64,000 bases of DNA from Paenibacillus dendritiformis (GCF_021654795.1 NZ_AP025344.1:4960501-5024500); one strand, 5' to 3'; positions 45,697-54,634 are shown, counted from the stretch's first letter. Numbers and translations: made by a program. Notes: a model not told the origin generated them from the sequence alone.

Positions 45697-46437
45697 CTAA
45701 GGAGCATCCGCCTTGGCTCCAGCCTGCTCCAGCAGCCGCGCGAGCTCGGTGAAGCCGCGCGAACGGGCATGGCTGAGAGCGGTCACCCCGTCACGATCCG
45801 GGATGTTCACGTCCGCGCCATGCCGGATCAACTGCTCCACCGTCCGCTGGTGCGGCTCCCCGCCGCTGCCCAGCACGACCGCCTCCATCAGGGCGGTCCA
45901 GCCGAGGTTGTTCACATGGTTCACATCCACATCCGACGACGTCAGCAAATACTCGATGACGTCCAGATGCGCATGCTCCGCGGCCGGGATAAGCGCCGTT
46001 CCGCCGAAGCGGTTCGTCCGCTTCGTATCCGCTCCCGCTTCAATCGTCAGCTTCAAAATATCGAGCTGCCCCTCCGCGCCCGCATATAAATACGGATTGT
46101 CCCGGTTATCCGCCTGGATATTGACATCCGCCCCTTCGTCAATCAGAAGGCGAACGACCTCCGTATGTCCGCCTAGCGTCGCCAGCATCGCCGGCGTGCG
46201 CCCGCTGCCGTCCTGCGCATTGACATCGGCGCCTTCCTTAATATACCGCCGGACGTCTTCCTCCTTGCCCTTCTTCGCTGCGTCAAGCAGTGCCGCATCG
46301 CGGGCCATCGCTTCCCTGCTCTCGCTGTCCTTCCCCGATCCAGCCTGAATATGGCCGTCTGCGAAGCGCTCCTCCGCGACGCCGCAGCCCGACGCCAACA
46401 CGAGCGACAGGCAGAACAATACTGCGCGCAGCATCAT
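45697..46437 (-). CDS. Ankyrin-repeat lipoprotein
   Basis: This 246-residue protein has a lipoprotein signal peptide (LFCLSLVLASGC) and about five ankyrin repeats from residue 45 on (for example EEDVRRYIKEGADVNAQDGSGRTPAMLA split across units, HTEVVRLLIDEGADVN, TVEQLIRHGADVNIPDRDG). Ankyrin stacks bind other proteins; a partner is not evident nearby. The ATG at 46437 follows GAGGAGGGG. It appears monocistronic. Confidence 0.9.
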   Translation of the reverse strand: MMLRAVLFCLSLVLASGCGVAEERFADGHIQAGSGKDSESREAMARDAALLDAAKKGKEEDVRRYIKEGADVNAQDGSGRTPAMLATLGGHTEVVRLLIDEGADVNIQADNRDNPYLYAGAEGQLDILKLTIEAGADTKRTNRFGGTALIPAAEHAHLDVIEYLLTSSDVDVNHVNNLGWTALMEAVVLGSGGEPHQRTVEQLIRHGADVNIPDRDGVTALSHARSRGFTELARLLEQAGAKADAP

Positions 46438-46565
46438 GCATCCCCTCCTCAAGCAACCAATTATCTCGCTCTACTGTATCACGCCCTCACCGATACCTAA
46501 AATATTTTCATTGTTCGCGTTCCATATGATTCGGATCTGACGGGGCCCGCAGGCCCCGCCCGGCA

Positions 46566-48578
46566 TCATTCCTCCGCCTCATGGACAATGCTCAAGCCTT
46601 CCACATGCTTGCGCTCCATCAGCTTCCGCTTTTTCCTGTTCTCCTTCGTCTCGAACACGATGTCCATATCATAATTTTCCGGATACAATTCCTTGCCTTC
46701 AATATACAGCGACAGCCGCTTATGATTGATTTTGACCTTCTGCCGCTCAATCATGACTCCGACATTGCCCCGTGCATCCGCCGCTTCATATACGATTCCG
46801 GTCCGCCCTAGATACGAGATATAGACGCAATCGCCAATCTCCAGCGGACGGTCCTGCTTCGCCTCCACTCCACTCGAATTCTCCGCTGCCCCATCCTCAG
46901 GCGAGGCGGCCCCGTTAACAGCCGCGGGCGCCTCTGAGTCAAGCAGCGGCCGGGACACCGGCTCCGACATGGATTCGCCATCCCGCAGCAATCCGGCGTC
47001 ATAGCCCGCCGCCGTCCCCGCTTCCGCATCCGCGCGCAGCCCCGGCGCTTCCTCCCGGCGCGCCGCCAGTTCCTCCGCTCGGCGGATCAGCTCCGGGTTC
47101 AGCCCGAGCTTCCGTGAGATGAGGAAGGCGTAGCTGCTGCCGGCTTCTCCGATGCAGAGCCGATAGAGCGGCTGCAGCGTATCCGGATCGAACTCCATCC
47201 GGGCGTTGCGGAAGCCCGGCGTGACGCCGGCGAAATGCTTGATCTCGTTGTAGTGGGTCGTCGCGATGACCATCGTCCCGCGCCGCGCCAGCTCCTCCAG
47301 CAGCGCGATCGACAGGGCGACCCCTTCACCCGGATCGGTGCCCGACGCCATCTCGTCAATAAGCACGAGCGTCGCCTCATCCGCAAAGGCCAGCATATCG
47401 ATGACCCGCGTAATATGAGCCGAGAACGTGCTGAGCGACTGCTCCAGGCTCTGCCCGTCGCCGATATCGGCCGCGATATGGCGGAACACCGGGAAGCTGC
47501 TCCCTTCCCCGGCAGGCACAAGCAAGCCGGACTGCACCATCAGACACAGCAGCCCGACCGTCTTGAGCGCCACCGTCTTGCCGCCTGTGTTCGGCCCGGT
47601 GACGATCAAGGCCCGGTAGCCCCGCCCGATCTGAATATCGAGCGGAACCGTGCCGCCGCCAAGCAGCGGATGCTTCGCCTGCCGCAGATCGACGACGCCG
47701 TTCTCGTTCAAGCGGACCGGCTGCCCTTCGATCGATTGCGCATATTTCCCCCGCGCGAACACGTAGTCATACCAGCCTACCGTTTCCGCATTGCGGCGCA
47801 ACTCCTCCGCTTTACCATCGAGCAGCTCGGTCAGATAGCTGAGAATCTTCGCCTCTTCCTTCCCTTCCTCGATACGAAGGATCGCCAGCTCCTGCTGCAG
47901 CACGGCCAGTTCCTGCGGCTCGACATAGACCGTCTGTCCGCTGGACGATTCGTCAACGACGCTGCCCTTGATCTGCTTACGGTACTCCTTTTTGATCGGA
48001 AAAACATAGCGTCCGTTCCGCTGGCTCACGAGATTTTCCTGCATCAGCGAGCGGTACCGGTTCAACAGCGCGTCGATTTTGCCGCGGATCTTGTCTTCGA
48101 CGGCCGTCAATTTGCGCCGGACCTTATGCAGCTCCTTGCTCGCCTCATCCCGAATCCGGCCATGCGCGAGGCAGCGGTCGATCTCGGACGCCACCCCGTC
48201 CAGCGGATGCATTGAGGCCGCATAGGCGGCGACCGTCGGGGCGATTCCCTCCTTGGACCGCATATAGGCGATAAGCTGCGAGCAGCTGTGCAGGAACTGC
48301 CGTACATGCGCAATATCCTTCTCGCCGAACAGATACCCTGACCCAAGCAGGGACAGCACCGTGTCCATTCCTTGCAGGGAAGGAATTGGAACGCTTGCCC
48401 CCTTGGCAAGCATCCGAGTCGCCTCTTCCGTCTCCAGCAGCGCATGCTGCACCGCCTTGGCATCGGTGAGCGGCTTCATCTCCTCTATATGCCGCTGCCC
48501 GGCATAAGAGAGAGCATACTTCATTACCTCCTGCTTCACGCGTCCGTATTCTAGACGCTCCAGCATTTTGTCGTCCAT
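46566..48578 (-). CDS. MutS2-like DNA-binding ATPase lacking the Smr domain
   Basis: This 670-residue MutS-family protein has the MutS2 core and clamp (1-310), with YVFPIKKEYRKQIKG and SSGQTVYVEP, and the ATPase (about 320-520): Walker A TGPNTGGKT, Walker B LVLIDEMASGTDP, and the ABC-like signature STFSAHITR. MutS2 proteins normally reach about 785 residues and end in a Smr nuclease domain. Here a variable linker (about 525-590) leads to a small beta barrel (GDCVYISYLGRTGIV) and the protein stops, so nuclease activity is not expected. A roadblock or ribosome-rescue role like other MutS2 proteins is possible. The start at 48578 follows GAAGGAG by eight bases. Confidence 0.9.
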   Translation of the reverse strand: MDDKMLERLEYGRVKQEVMKYALSYAGQRHIEEMKPLTDAKAVQHALLETEEATRMLAKGASVPIPSLQGMDTVLSLLGSGYLFGEKDIAHVRQFLHSCSQLIAYMRSKEGIAPTVAAYAASMHPLDGVASEIDRCLAHGRIRDEASKELHKVRRKLTAVEDKIRGKIDALLNRYRSLMQENLVSQRNGRYVFPIKKEYRKQIKGSVVDESSSGQTVYVEPQELAVLQQELAILRIEEGKEEAKILSYLTELLDGKAEELRRNAETVGWYDYVFARGKYAQSIEGQPVRLNENGVVDLRQAKHPLLGGGTVPLDIQIGRGYRALIVTGPNTGGKTVALKTVGLLCLMVQSGLLVPAGEGSSFPVFRHIAADIGDGQSLEQSLSTFSAHITRVIDMLAFADEATLVLIDEMASGTDPGEGVALSIALLEELARRGTMVIATTHYNEIKHFAGVTPGFRNARMEFDPDTLQPLYRLCIGEAGSSYAFLISRKLGLNPELIRRAEELAARREEAPGLRADAEAGTAAGYDAGLLRDGESMSEPVSRPLLDSEAPAAVNGAASPEDGAAENSSGVEAKQDRPLEIGDCVYISYLGRTGIVYEAADARGNVGVMIERQKVKINHKRLSLYIEGKELYPENYDMDIVFETKENRKKRKLMERKHVEGLSIVHEAEE

Positions 48579-48630
48579 GTTCAGCACTCCTTCTCATATC
48601 TTCCTTCCAACACAGATGTCCGCATGCGAC

Positions 48631-48670
48631 AAAAAAGGCAGAAGAATGCGCAAGTATCGCATCTTCTGCC
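48631..48670 (-). terminator. Terminator or attenuator upstream of mutS2-like gene
   Basis: Minus strand GGCAGAAGATGCG pairs with the complement across 48637-48670 and six T follow (48631-48636). It lies only 50 bases before the mutS2-like start, in a GC-rich structured leader (for example the IR GCCCGG-CCGGGC near 48700-48720). It looks like an attenuator. Confidence 0.65.
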
Positions 48671-48786
48671 TTCCGTCATAACGTATCGCGACCCGGCTCT
48701 GCCCGGTCCCGCCCGGGCAGCGCAATCACGTGCAAGGAGCGGGCGCGCATTCGCCGAAAGCGTGCGTCTTCCCTTCTCCTGAACGC

Positions 48787-48973
48787 AAAAAAACCGTGCT
48801 CTAACAACAGCACGGATCGTGTCGCCTGCAGACGTTAATCTTGGCTTCAAATGAATCTCCGCTGTTCTTAACTAATTCCGGAAGTCTGATTCGCACATGC
48901 TCAAATAAACGTCCAGCAAGACGCTTTTTCGAACAAATGCAAGGCTTCCCTATGGAATTGATTAGTTAAGAAC
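48787..48973 (-). ncRNA. Candidate structured RNA with terminator
   Basis: Minus strand: GTTCTTAACTAAT...ATTCC at 48954-48973 pairs with GGAATTAGTTAAGAAC at 48864-48879, enclosing about 75 bases with further inner pairings (GGGAAG/CTTCC). A terminator hairpin CCGTGCT-AGCACGG plus seven T ends it at 48787-48815. No coding frame is seen. I cannot assign a family; 6S-like rod shape or a small inverted-repeat element are both possible. Confidence 0.5.
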
Positions 48974-49137
48974 GCTCGCCAACATTAACATCTCTCCCTG
49001 TATATGGATAATCTCATCGTAATCGATTGCACCCGCAAAGTCAAGTCCGGCTCCCGCTCCCTCCGATCCGCCGGCTTCGCACGCGTCTCCCTCCGCCCGG
49101 GAATGCGGTTCCGCCGCTTGATATTCCCGGATTCATC

Positions 49138-50082
49138 CTACTCCAGCCGCCCGGGCGCCTTCTTCTTGTACTGAGAGGGAGACAGGCCGGTATGCCGCTT
49201 GAATATCCGCGAGAAGTAAGCCAGATCGTTAAACCCGACGCCGAAGCAAATTTCCGTAATCGACATATCGGATTCCAGCAGACAATCGACCGCCTTGCGT
49301 ACTCGCAGATCAATCAAGTAATCATTGAAGGTTTTGCCGGTGAAGCGCTTGAACAAGTAGCAAAAATACGTCTTCGACAAGCTGAATTGGCGGCACAGCC
49401 GTTCCAGCCTCAGCTCTTCCGCATAGTGAAGATGAATATATTCGGTAACGGAGGTAATGACGTCCCGGTATTTTTCCACCCGATCGTCTTCTTCGCTTGT
49501 CTTGTCGGCGGGCTTCGTATATTCGCGAATAATAATCGCCAGCAGCCGGAGCAGATCAGCCTTCAGCACCAGTTCGTAATACCGGCGGGTATGCTGATAC
49601 TCCTCCAGCATCTCCTGCAGCAGCCGCCCCACCTGGATATCGGTATCACCCGTCAGTGCCACCTTCGGCGTCGACTGCTTCTCATCCATCAGGAACTGCT
49701 CCAGATAAGAAAAGTCAACGCCCCGCTCGCCTTCGCGCTCCGCCGAATCAAGGACGAAATGCGGTAAAAATTCGCACCCGATAATCTCCACCTCTTGCCC
49801 GGCCACCATCTCGACCCGATGGACCGCGAACGGCGGGATAATGAATAAATTCCCTTTGACCATATGATAACTATGATGGTTAATCGTATGCTTGAACTCG
49901 CCTTTCAGCACGTACCAGATCTGAATGTAGTCATGAGTATGATCCCAGATGTTGCCGATCGACTGATCCAACCGGTACACCTTGCAAGGAAGATGGGCCT
50001 GCAGCTCCTGCTCCGAACGAAATTCGATGACGCCGCGCGCCTCGGCCTCGCTGTCATGACCGCGCCTGCCGTCATGTGACAT
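49138..50082 (-). CDS. AraC family regulator with cupin sensor
   Basis: This 314-residue activator has an N-terminal cupin (about 25-150; WDHTHDYIQIWYVLKGEFKH, IIPPFAVHRVEM) and a C-terminal double helix-turn-helix of AraC type (about 215-310; RLERLCRQFSLSKTYFCYLFKRF, ICFGVGFNDLAYFSRIFKR, HTGLSPSQYK). It would respond to a small ligand, often a sugar. AGGGTG upstream favours the ATG at 50082. The nearest candidate targets, the sugar operon at 40-45 kb, are 4 kb away on the same strand; no direct link is visible. Confidence 0.92.
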   Translation of the reverse strand: MSHDGRRGHDSEAEARGVIEFRSEQELQAHLPCKVYRLDQSIGNIWDHTHDYIQIWYVLKGEFKHTINHHSYHMVKGNLFIIPPFAVHRVEMVAGQEVEIIGCEFLPHFVLDSAEREGERGVDFSYLEQFLMDEKQSTPKVALTGDTDIQVGRLLQEMLEEYQHTRRYYELVLKADLLRLLAIIIREYTKPADKTSEEDDRVEKYRDVITSVTEYIHLHYAEELRLERLCRQFSLSKTYFCYLFKRFTGKTFNDYLIDLRVRKAVDCLLESDMSITEICFGVGFNDLAYFSRIFKRHTGLSPSQYKKKAPGRLE

Positions 50083-50560
50083 GTACATCACCCTGTCTGT
50101 CCATTGAGAAGATAAAAGTCCTTGCTTCTATTGTACAACGCTTTCAGCCGTTTGCCCAATTGGTAGTTCCGGACATTCGCTTTTGCCGATGCGCAATATA
50201 TCTGCCCATTCGAAAAGTCCGGTAGAATAAGTCACGGCCTGGGATTGAGCGAGGCTTCCACTCGCTACGGTAGCCTGATATTAAGATTCTTGAACCCGCA
50301 TGAGGAGAAAATCAGACATGCAGAGGTGACCGATGGTGCTGTTCCGACTCCCCCTCGGCCCTTTACCCCTTTGTTCATCAGACTTCTTGAGGATATTGCT
50401 GTGATTCGTTCTTCCAACTAACTTTTATAATTTCTTATGACTCAAAATCAGGATTTACATTTTAACTTATAAATGGTAGCGTTGCTTATATACTTTTGAA
50501 GTTCGCGGCTTGGCAGACGGCAATTCCTTCTCTACGACCGCTAACGACTAGAAATATGAC

Positions 50561-50625
50561 GTCAGTCTTCCTTGGACTCTCCAGGGAAGACTGACTTGTT
50601 TCCATGAAATCATTTCAGAAATGAT
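50561..50625 (+). promoter_or_regulatory. Hairpin and palindrome ahead of the small membrane peptide
   Basis: GTCAGTCTTCC (50561-50571) pairs perfectly with GGAAGACTGAC (50585-50595), followed by TTGTTT. Then ATCATTTCAGAAATGAT (50609-50625) is a perfect palindrome around one base. Either may control the 26-residue frame at 50650. The rest of 50083-50560 shows nothing that I can identify. Confidence 0.5.
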
Positions 50626-50649
50626 GTGTGCCTATGGGAGAGTCCGTAT

Positions 50650-50730
50650 ATGTCCTGGCGGCAAAAAGCAGCGCTAATCATACTGCTTATACTGATCGTT
50701 TTTATTTTAGGGTATTTTTTTGACCGTTAA
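50650..50730 (+). CDS. Possible 26-residue single-span membrane peptide
   Basis: The frame begins MSWRQKAALIILLI and continues ILGYFFDR to a TAA, one membrane span with a basic N-terminus and an Asp-Arg end. GGGAG lies nine bases upstream of the ATG. The composition and size resemble small membrane peptides, including type I toxins, but I recognise no family. An upstream perfect hairpin and a perfect palindrome add to the case. Converges with the opuC operon. Confidence 0.4.
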   Translation: MSWRQKAALIILLILIVFILGYFFDR

Positions 50731-50788
50731 AATTAGCCGATTATCGTAACGGCAGGCCTAATCCCCCGCCGCGGGGCTTCCGCCCGCG

Positions 50789-51490
50789 TCAGGCGGCCGG
50801 ACGGGTCGAGCCCGGCCCGGCGCCGTTCTTCCGCGATTTGCGCTCCGTGAGGTTCCATCGTTTCTGAAGGATGGCGAGCAGCACATCTGCGACGATGGCG
50901 AGCAGCGCCGCCGGGATCGCCCCGGCGTAAATGCGCAGCGGGTTCTGCGAATTGATGCCGGCATAGATCTCCCGGCCCAATCCGTCCCCGCCGACGATAG
51001 GCGCGATCGTCGCGACCCCGATCGCGATGACGGCCGCGATGCGCAGCCCGGTCAGCATATAAGTCAGCGCCAGCGGGAACCGCACCTTGAACAGCAGCTG
51101 CAGCGGGCTCATGCCGACGCCGCGTCCGGCCTCGACATAGCTCGCATTGACCTGCTTCAGCCCGACGTACGTGTTGCGGACGATCGGGTTGAGCGAGTAC
51201 AGAAGCAGGCCGACGACGACCGTCTTCGTGCCGAGTCCGAACGCGAGCATCAGCAGCACGAGCAGGGCCAGGCTCGGGATGACCTGGAGCGTGCTCGTCA
51301 CCGCGAGAATGAGCCGGGATAAGCCCTTGTACCGGGCGCACAGCACGCCGAGCGGAACGCCGATGACGAAGGCCAGGCCGACGCCGGTGAGCACCATTAC
51401 GATATGGGTCACGAAATATTCCCATAATAAATCCGTATTGCGGCCGATATACGCGATTAAATCCGCAATTGTCCATTCATAGCTTCCCAT
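50789..51490 (-). CDS. opuCD: Osmoprotectant ABC transporter permease, OpuCD-like
   Basis: This 233-residue membrane protein is the last gene of an opuC-type operon (A-B-C-D order). It shows the N-terminal IAYIGRNTDLLWEYFVTHIVM and the permease signature LKQVNASYVEAGRGVGMSPLQLLFKVRFPLAL split across the EAA-type loop, with about five membrane spans. Together with OpuCB it forms the channel for glycine betaine, carnitine or choline under osmotic stress. The gene starts 15 bases after the opuCC stop. The C-terminus is basic and proline-rich. Confidence 0.92.
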   Translation of the reverse strand: MGSYEWTIADLIAYIGRNTDLLWEYFVTHIVMVLTGVGLAFVIGVPLGVLCARYKGLSRLILAVTSTLQVIPSLALLVLLMLAFGLGTKTVVVGLLLYSLNPIVRNTYVGLKQVNASYVEAGRGVGMSPLQLLFKVRFPLALTYMLTGLRIAAVIAIGVATIAPIVGGDGLGREIYAGINSQNPLRIYAGAIPAALLAIVADVLLAILQKRWNLTERKSRKNGAGPGSTRPAA

Positions 51491-51505
51491 TGCGCGCCTC
51501 CTTTC

Positions 51506-52402
51506 TTACTTAAGCAGCCCGACTCGTTTTAAATAATTGACGGCCACTTCCCGTTCGCTTTTCTTTTCGACATCCACTTCATAGTTCAAATCGATCATCG
51601 TCTTCTCGTCCAGGGTTCCCACGAGCAGGCCGAGTACCTCCTTTAATTCCGGATGCGCCTCCAGCACATCATTGCGCACCACGGTCGAAGCGTCATACGG
51701 CGGAAAAAATTGCCTGTCATCCTGCAGCGTCTTCAATTGATAAGCCTTCAGGCGCGAATCGGTGGAATAAGCAAGCACAATATCGACCTGGTTGTTCGCC
51801 ACCGCCTCGTACACGAGGCTTTGCTCCATCGGGAACTCCTTGCCGAACCGGAAGCCGTACTCATCCTGAAAGCCCTTGTATCCGTCCAGGCCCCGTTCGA
51901 GCCAGGTGGTATCGACGCCGAGCCGCAGACTGCCGGCATCCTTCTGCACATCGGATATTTTCTCATATCCGCGCTCCTGCGCCAGATCGCTGCGCACGGT
52001 GAAGGCATACGTATTCTCGAAGCCGAGCGGATCGAACCACGTAAAATCAAAATATTTATCGAAGCCCTCCTGGGCCTGCTTCAATACCTCATCCCGCTGC
52101 TTCGTCTCGACGACCGGGAAATGGTTGTTGAAGATCTCGCCCGTGTAGAGCGTGGCAATCTGCAGCTCGTTCTTCTTCATCGAGTTAATGACGATGCCGC
52201 TCGCCGCCAGGTCTGGCAGCACCTTGGCCTTCAGTTCGGTGCGGTCTTCAATGAGCGCCTTGTACATTTCGGCCAATATTTTCGCCTCGGAATAGGTCTG
52301 CGCTCCGATGACAAGCCGGTTGTCCAGCCCGCAGGATGACAGCAATATCGTCAACGCCAGCAGGGCAATCGCGAGGCCCGCCGGCCGTGTTCGTCCAGTC
52401 AT
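51506..52402 (-). CDS. opuCC: Osmoprotectant-binding lipoprotein, OpuCC-like
   Basis: This 298-residue solute-binding protein has a signal peptide with lipobox LLSSCG and the OpuAC/ProX-type fold: LVIGAQTYSEAKILAEMYKAL near the N-terminus, YTGEIFNNHFP, and LAYSTDSRLKAYQLKTLQDD. It would capture quaternary ammonium compounds outside the membrane and pass them to OpuCB/CD. AAGGAGGAGG supports the ATG at 52402 rather than the in-frame start at 52426. Confidence 0.93.
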   Translation of the reverse strand: MTGRTRPAGLAIALLALTILLSSCGLDNRLVIGAQTYSEAKILAEMYKALIEDRTELKAKVLPDLAASGIVINSMKKNELQIATLYTGEIFNNHFPVVETKQRDEVLKQAQEGFDKYFDFTWFDPLGFENTYAFTVRSDLAQERGYEKISDVQKDAGSLRLGVDTTWLERGLDGYKGFQDEYGFRFGKEFPMEQSLVYEAVANNQVDIVLAYSTDSRLKAYQLKTLQDDRQFFPPYDASTVVRNDVLEAHPELKEVLGLLVGTLDEKTMIDLNYEVDVEKKSEREVAVNYLKRVGLLK

Positions 52403-52465
52403 ACCGAATCCTCCTCCTTCATTCACTCCAGTCCCGGACCGTACACCCCGTTACGGACGGCAAGG

Positions 52466-53125
52466 TTAAGCAGACAAGCTGCTCGTCCGTCCAAAACGGC
52501 GTGTAAGTGCTTTTTCCAAAAGCCCGAGAAGTCCGTCGATGACAAACGCGAGCACGATGGCCCCGACGGCTCCGGTAACGATCAGCTCCGGCTTGTTGAC
52601 TCCCATGCCCGATACGATCAACTGTCCCAGGCCCCCGGCCCCGATCAAGGCGGCGAGCGTCGCCCAGCTAATAATGTAGACCGTTGTCACGCGCACGCCG
52701 GACATAATATAAGGCAAGGCCAGCGGAAGCTGAATGCGCACAATTCGCTGGAACGTCCCATAGCCCATGCCGCGGGCCGACTCCAGCACGCTCCGGTCCA
52801 CGGACTCGAAGCCATCGTACGTATTGCGCAGAATCGGCATAATCGAATAGAGGAACAAAGCGAATATGGCCGGCTTCATGCCGATGCCCATCAGCGGAAT
52901 CATAATGGCCAGCAACGCCAGACTCGGCACGGTCTGGAGCAGATTGGCAACGAAGAATACGATGCTGTTCAGCCAGGAGAACGTGTTGTAGATAAGCGCG
53001 ATGCCGAGCGGAATGGCCACGAGACACCCGATCAGCACCGAAGCGGCCGAGATGACCATATGTTCGGCCAGCGCCGTGACAATGTCGCTTCCACGCTCTT
53101 GCAGAAATGTCCACCATCCACCCAT
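52466..53125 (-). CDS. opuCB: Osmoprotectant ABC transporter permease, OpuCB-like
   Basis: This 219-residue permease pairs with OpuCD. It has five to six membrane spans, with the loop SVDRSVLESARGMGYGTFQRIVRIQLPLALPY and conserved LPPALL-type glycine-rich ends (GGLGQLIVSGMGVN). GGAGAGGAGG precedes the ATG, which lies three bases after the opuCA stop, a sign of tight translational coupling. Confidence 0.93.
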   Translation of the reverse strand: MGGWWTFLQERGSDIVTALAEHMVISAASVLIGCLVAIPLGIALIYNTFSWLNSIVFFVANLLQTVPSLALLAIMIPLMGIGMKPAIFALFLYSIMPILRNTYDGFESVDRSVLESARGMGYGTFQRIVRIQLPLALPYIMSGVRVTTVYIISWATLAALIGAGGLGQLIVSGMGVNKPELIVTGAVGAIVLAFVIDGLLGLLEKALTRRFGRTSSLSA

Positions 53126-53128
53126 CGG

Positions 53129-54292
53129 TTACGCCTCCTCTCCGAATGTATTCGGCGCGCTCTCCATGATTGATGGATATACGTCCGCCAAATGCTTGAC
53201 GATGCTGCCCCGGGTAATCAAGCCGATAAACTTGCCGTTCTCGTCGACGACCGCCAAAATCGTAAGCCGGTTGTCGCTCATGATCTTCACCGCTTCCGGC
53301 AGCGGCGTTCCCGGCCGGACGAAATAGCCGATCGGCCGCATCACATCCCTCACCCGCTTGTTCTCCTCCCCGTATTGGTCCAGCACCTTATAAATGGAGA
53401 CGATGCCCTGCAGCTTGTCGTCACGGTCGACGATGAACAGCGAGTCCACCTTGCGGCTCTCCATCAGCTTGATGGCTTCCGCCAGCCCCCGGTTCGGATA
53501 CGCCGTCACCGGCTTCGGCACCATTACTTCATCCACGACCGGAATATCGAAGCCGGCCGCTCCCTCCAGCCGCTTCTGGCCGATGAATGTGCGGACGAAA
53601 TCATTCGCCGGATGCCGAAGAATATTTTCCGGCGATCCGGTCTGCACGACCTCGCCATCCTTCATCAGCACGATCGTATCCGCGATTTTGATCGCCTCAT
53701 CCATGTCATGGGTGACGAAAATAATCGTTTTGTTCAGCTCCTGCTGGAGCCGGATCAGCTCATCCTGCAGCTGCTCCCTGCTGATCGGATCGAGCGCGCT
53801 GAACGGTTCATCCATCAAAATGATGTCCGGATCGGCGGCGAATGCGCGGATGACGCCAATGCGCTGCTGCTGGCCTCCGCTCAGCTCGGATGGATAGCGA
53901 TCGCGGTACACTTCCGGATCGAGGTGAACGAGCCGCAGCAATTCATCCACCCGTTGTTCGATCTTGGCTTTATCCCATTTCTTCAATTGCGGGACGACGG
54001 CAACGTTTTTGCCGATGGTCATGTGGGGGAATAATCCGATGTTTTGAATGACGTAGCCGATATTGCGCCGGAGCTCCACAGCGTTCTGCTCCGAAATATC
54101 TTGGCCGTTAATGAGGATTTTTCCGCTTGAAGGGGTTATCAGACGGTTAATCATTTTCATGGTGGTCGATTTGCCGCATCCGCTCGGTCCGATCAGAACG
54201 GTGAGCTCGCCCTTCTTGAATTCCAGATTGATGTCTTTCAACGCGTGAAAGCCACCTTCGTAAACCTTATTCACTTTTTGGAATTGGATCAT
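53129..54292 (-). CDS. opuCA: Osmoprotectant ABC transporter ATPase with CBS domains, OpuCA-like
   Basis: This 387-residue ATPase energises betaine/carnitine uptake. The nucleotide domain has Walker A GPSGCGKST, signature LSGGQQQRIG and Walker B IILMDEPFSALDP. Two CBS domains occupy about 265-375 (KPVTAYPNRGLAEAIKLM; DVMRPIGYFVRPGTPLPEAV), which in OpuA/OpuC proteins sense ionic strength or c-di-AMP. First gene of the operon; AAGAGGTGATGG lies upstream of the ATG. A long inverted repeat sits in its leader. Confidence 0.95.
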   Translation of the reverse strand: MIQFQKVNKVYEGGFHALKDINLEFKKGELTVLIGPSGCGKSTTMKMINRLITPSSGKILINGQDISEQNAVELRRNIGYVIQNIGLFPHMTIGKNVAVVPQLKKWDKAKIEQRVDELLRLVHLDPEVYRDRYPSELSGGQQQRIGVIRAFAADPDIILMDEPFSALDPISREQLQDELIRLQQELNKTIIFVTHDMDEAIKIADTIVLMKDGEVVQTGSPENILRHPANDFVRTFIGQKRLEGAAGFDIPVVDEVMVPKPVTAYPNRGLAEAIKLMESRKVDSLFIVDRDDKLQGIVSIYKVLDQYGEENKRVRDVMRPIGYFVRPGTPLPEAVKIMSDNRLTILAVVDENGKFIGLITRGSIVKHLADVYPSIMESAPNTFGEEA

Positions 54293-54404
54293 GCGCCATC
54301 ACCTCTTTTTTATAAAAAATATTGATAGAAGCTGTCGACCCCTGCGGGTGCTGCCAAGTATGTAGATGAATCCGGCCGGCCTGAAATGGGGAGCGGTTAT
54401 TTGT

Positions 54405-54467
54405 TATGTGTACGCGAATCAGCGCAAGGAATAGAACGCGCGATCGCTGATAGCGCATTTACACATA
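54405..54467 (-). promoter_or_regulatory. Long imperfect inverted repeat in the opuC leader
   Basis: TATGTGTACGCGAATCAGCG (54405-54424) pairs, with bulges, with CGCTGATAGCGCATTTACACATA (54445-54467). It lies about 110-175 bases upstream of opuCA and could be a leader hairpin or operator. The remaining bases of 54293-54606 show no gene. Confidence 0.5.
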
Positions 54468-54606
54468 AGCATACTTAATAATTAAACCTATCCTGACCAT
54501 ATGAAACAAAAGACTTAGGCTTCGACAAAAAACAGGCCTCTGGTCTTCATTATCTGCAAATTTTAGATTCTTATGTTTACCAAAAAAACCGTCCTTCTCC
54601 AGCCAC

Positions 54607-54634
54607 AAAAAAAGGCCCCGCGCCTAGCGGCGCG
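54607..54634 (-). terminator. Terminator with the UPF0316 stop codon in its loop
   Basis: Minus strand CGCGCC, loop GCTA, GGCGCG, then GGGCC and seven T. The TAG stop of the gene (54624-54626) straddles the loop. Confidence 0.8.

Noticed and set aside
49138..50082. AraC protein as the regulator of the 40-45 kb sugar operon
   Set aside because: The two are separated by an ankyrin gene, a mutS2-like gene and terminators, and I found no shared operator, so this is not claimed.
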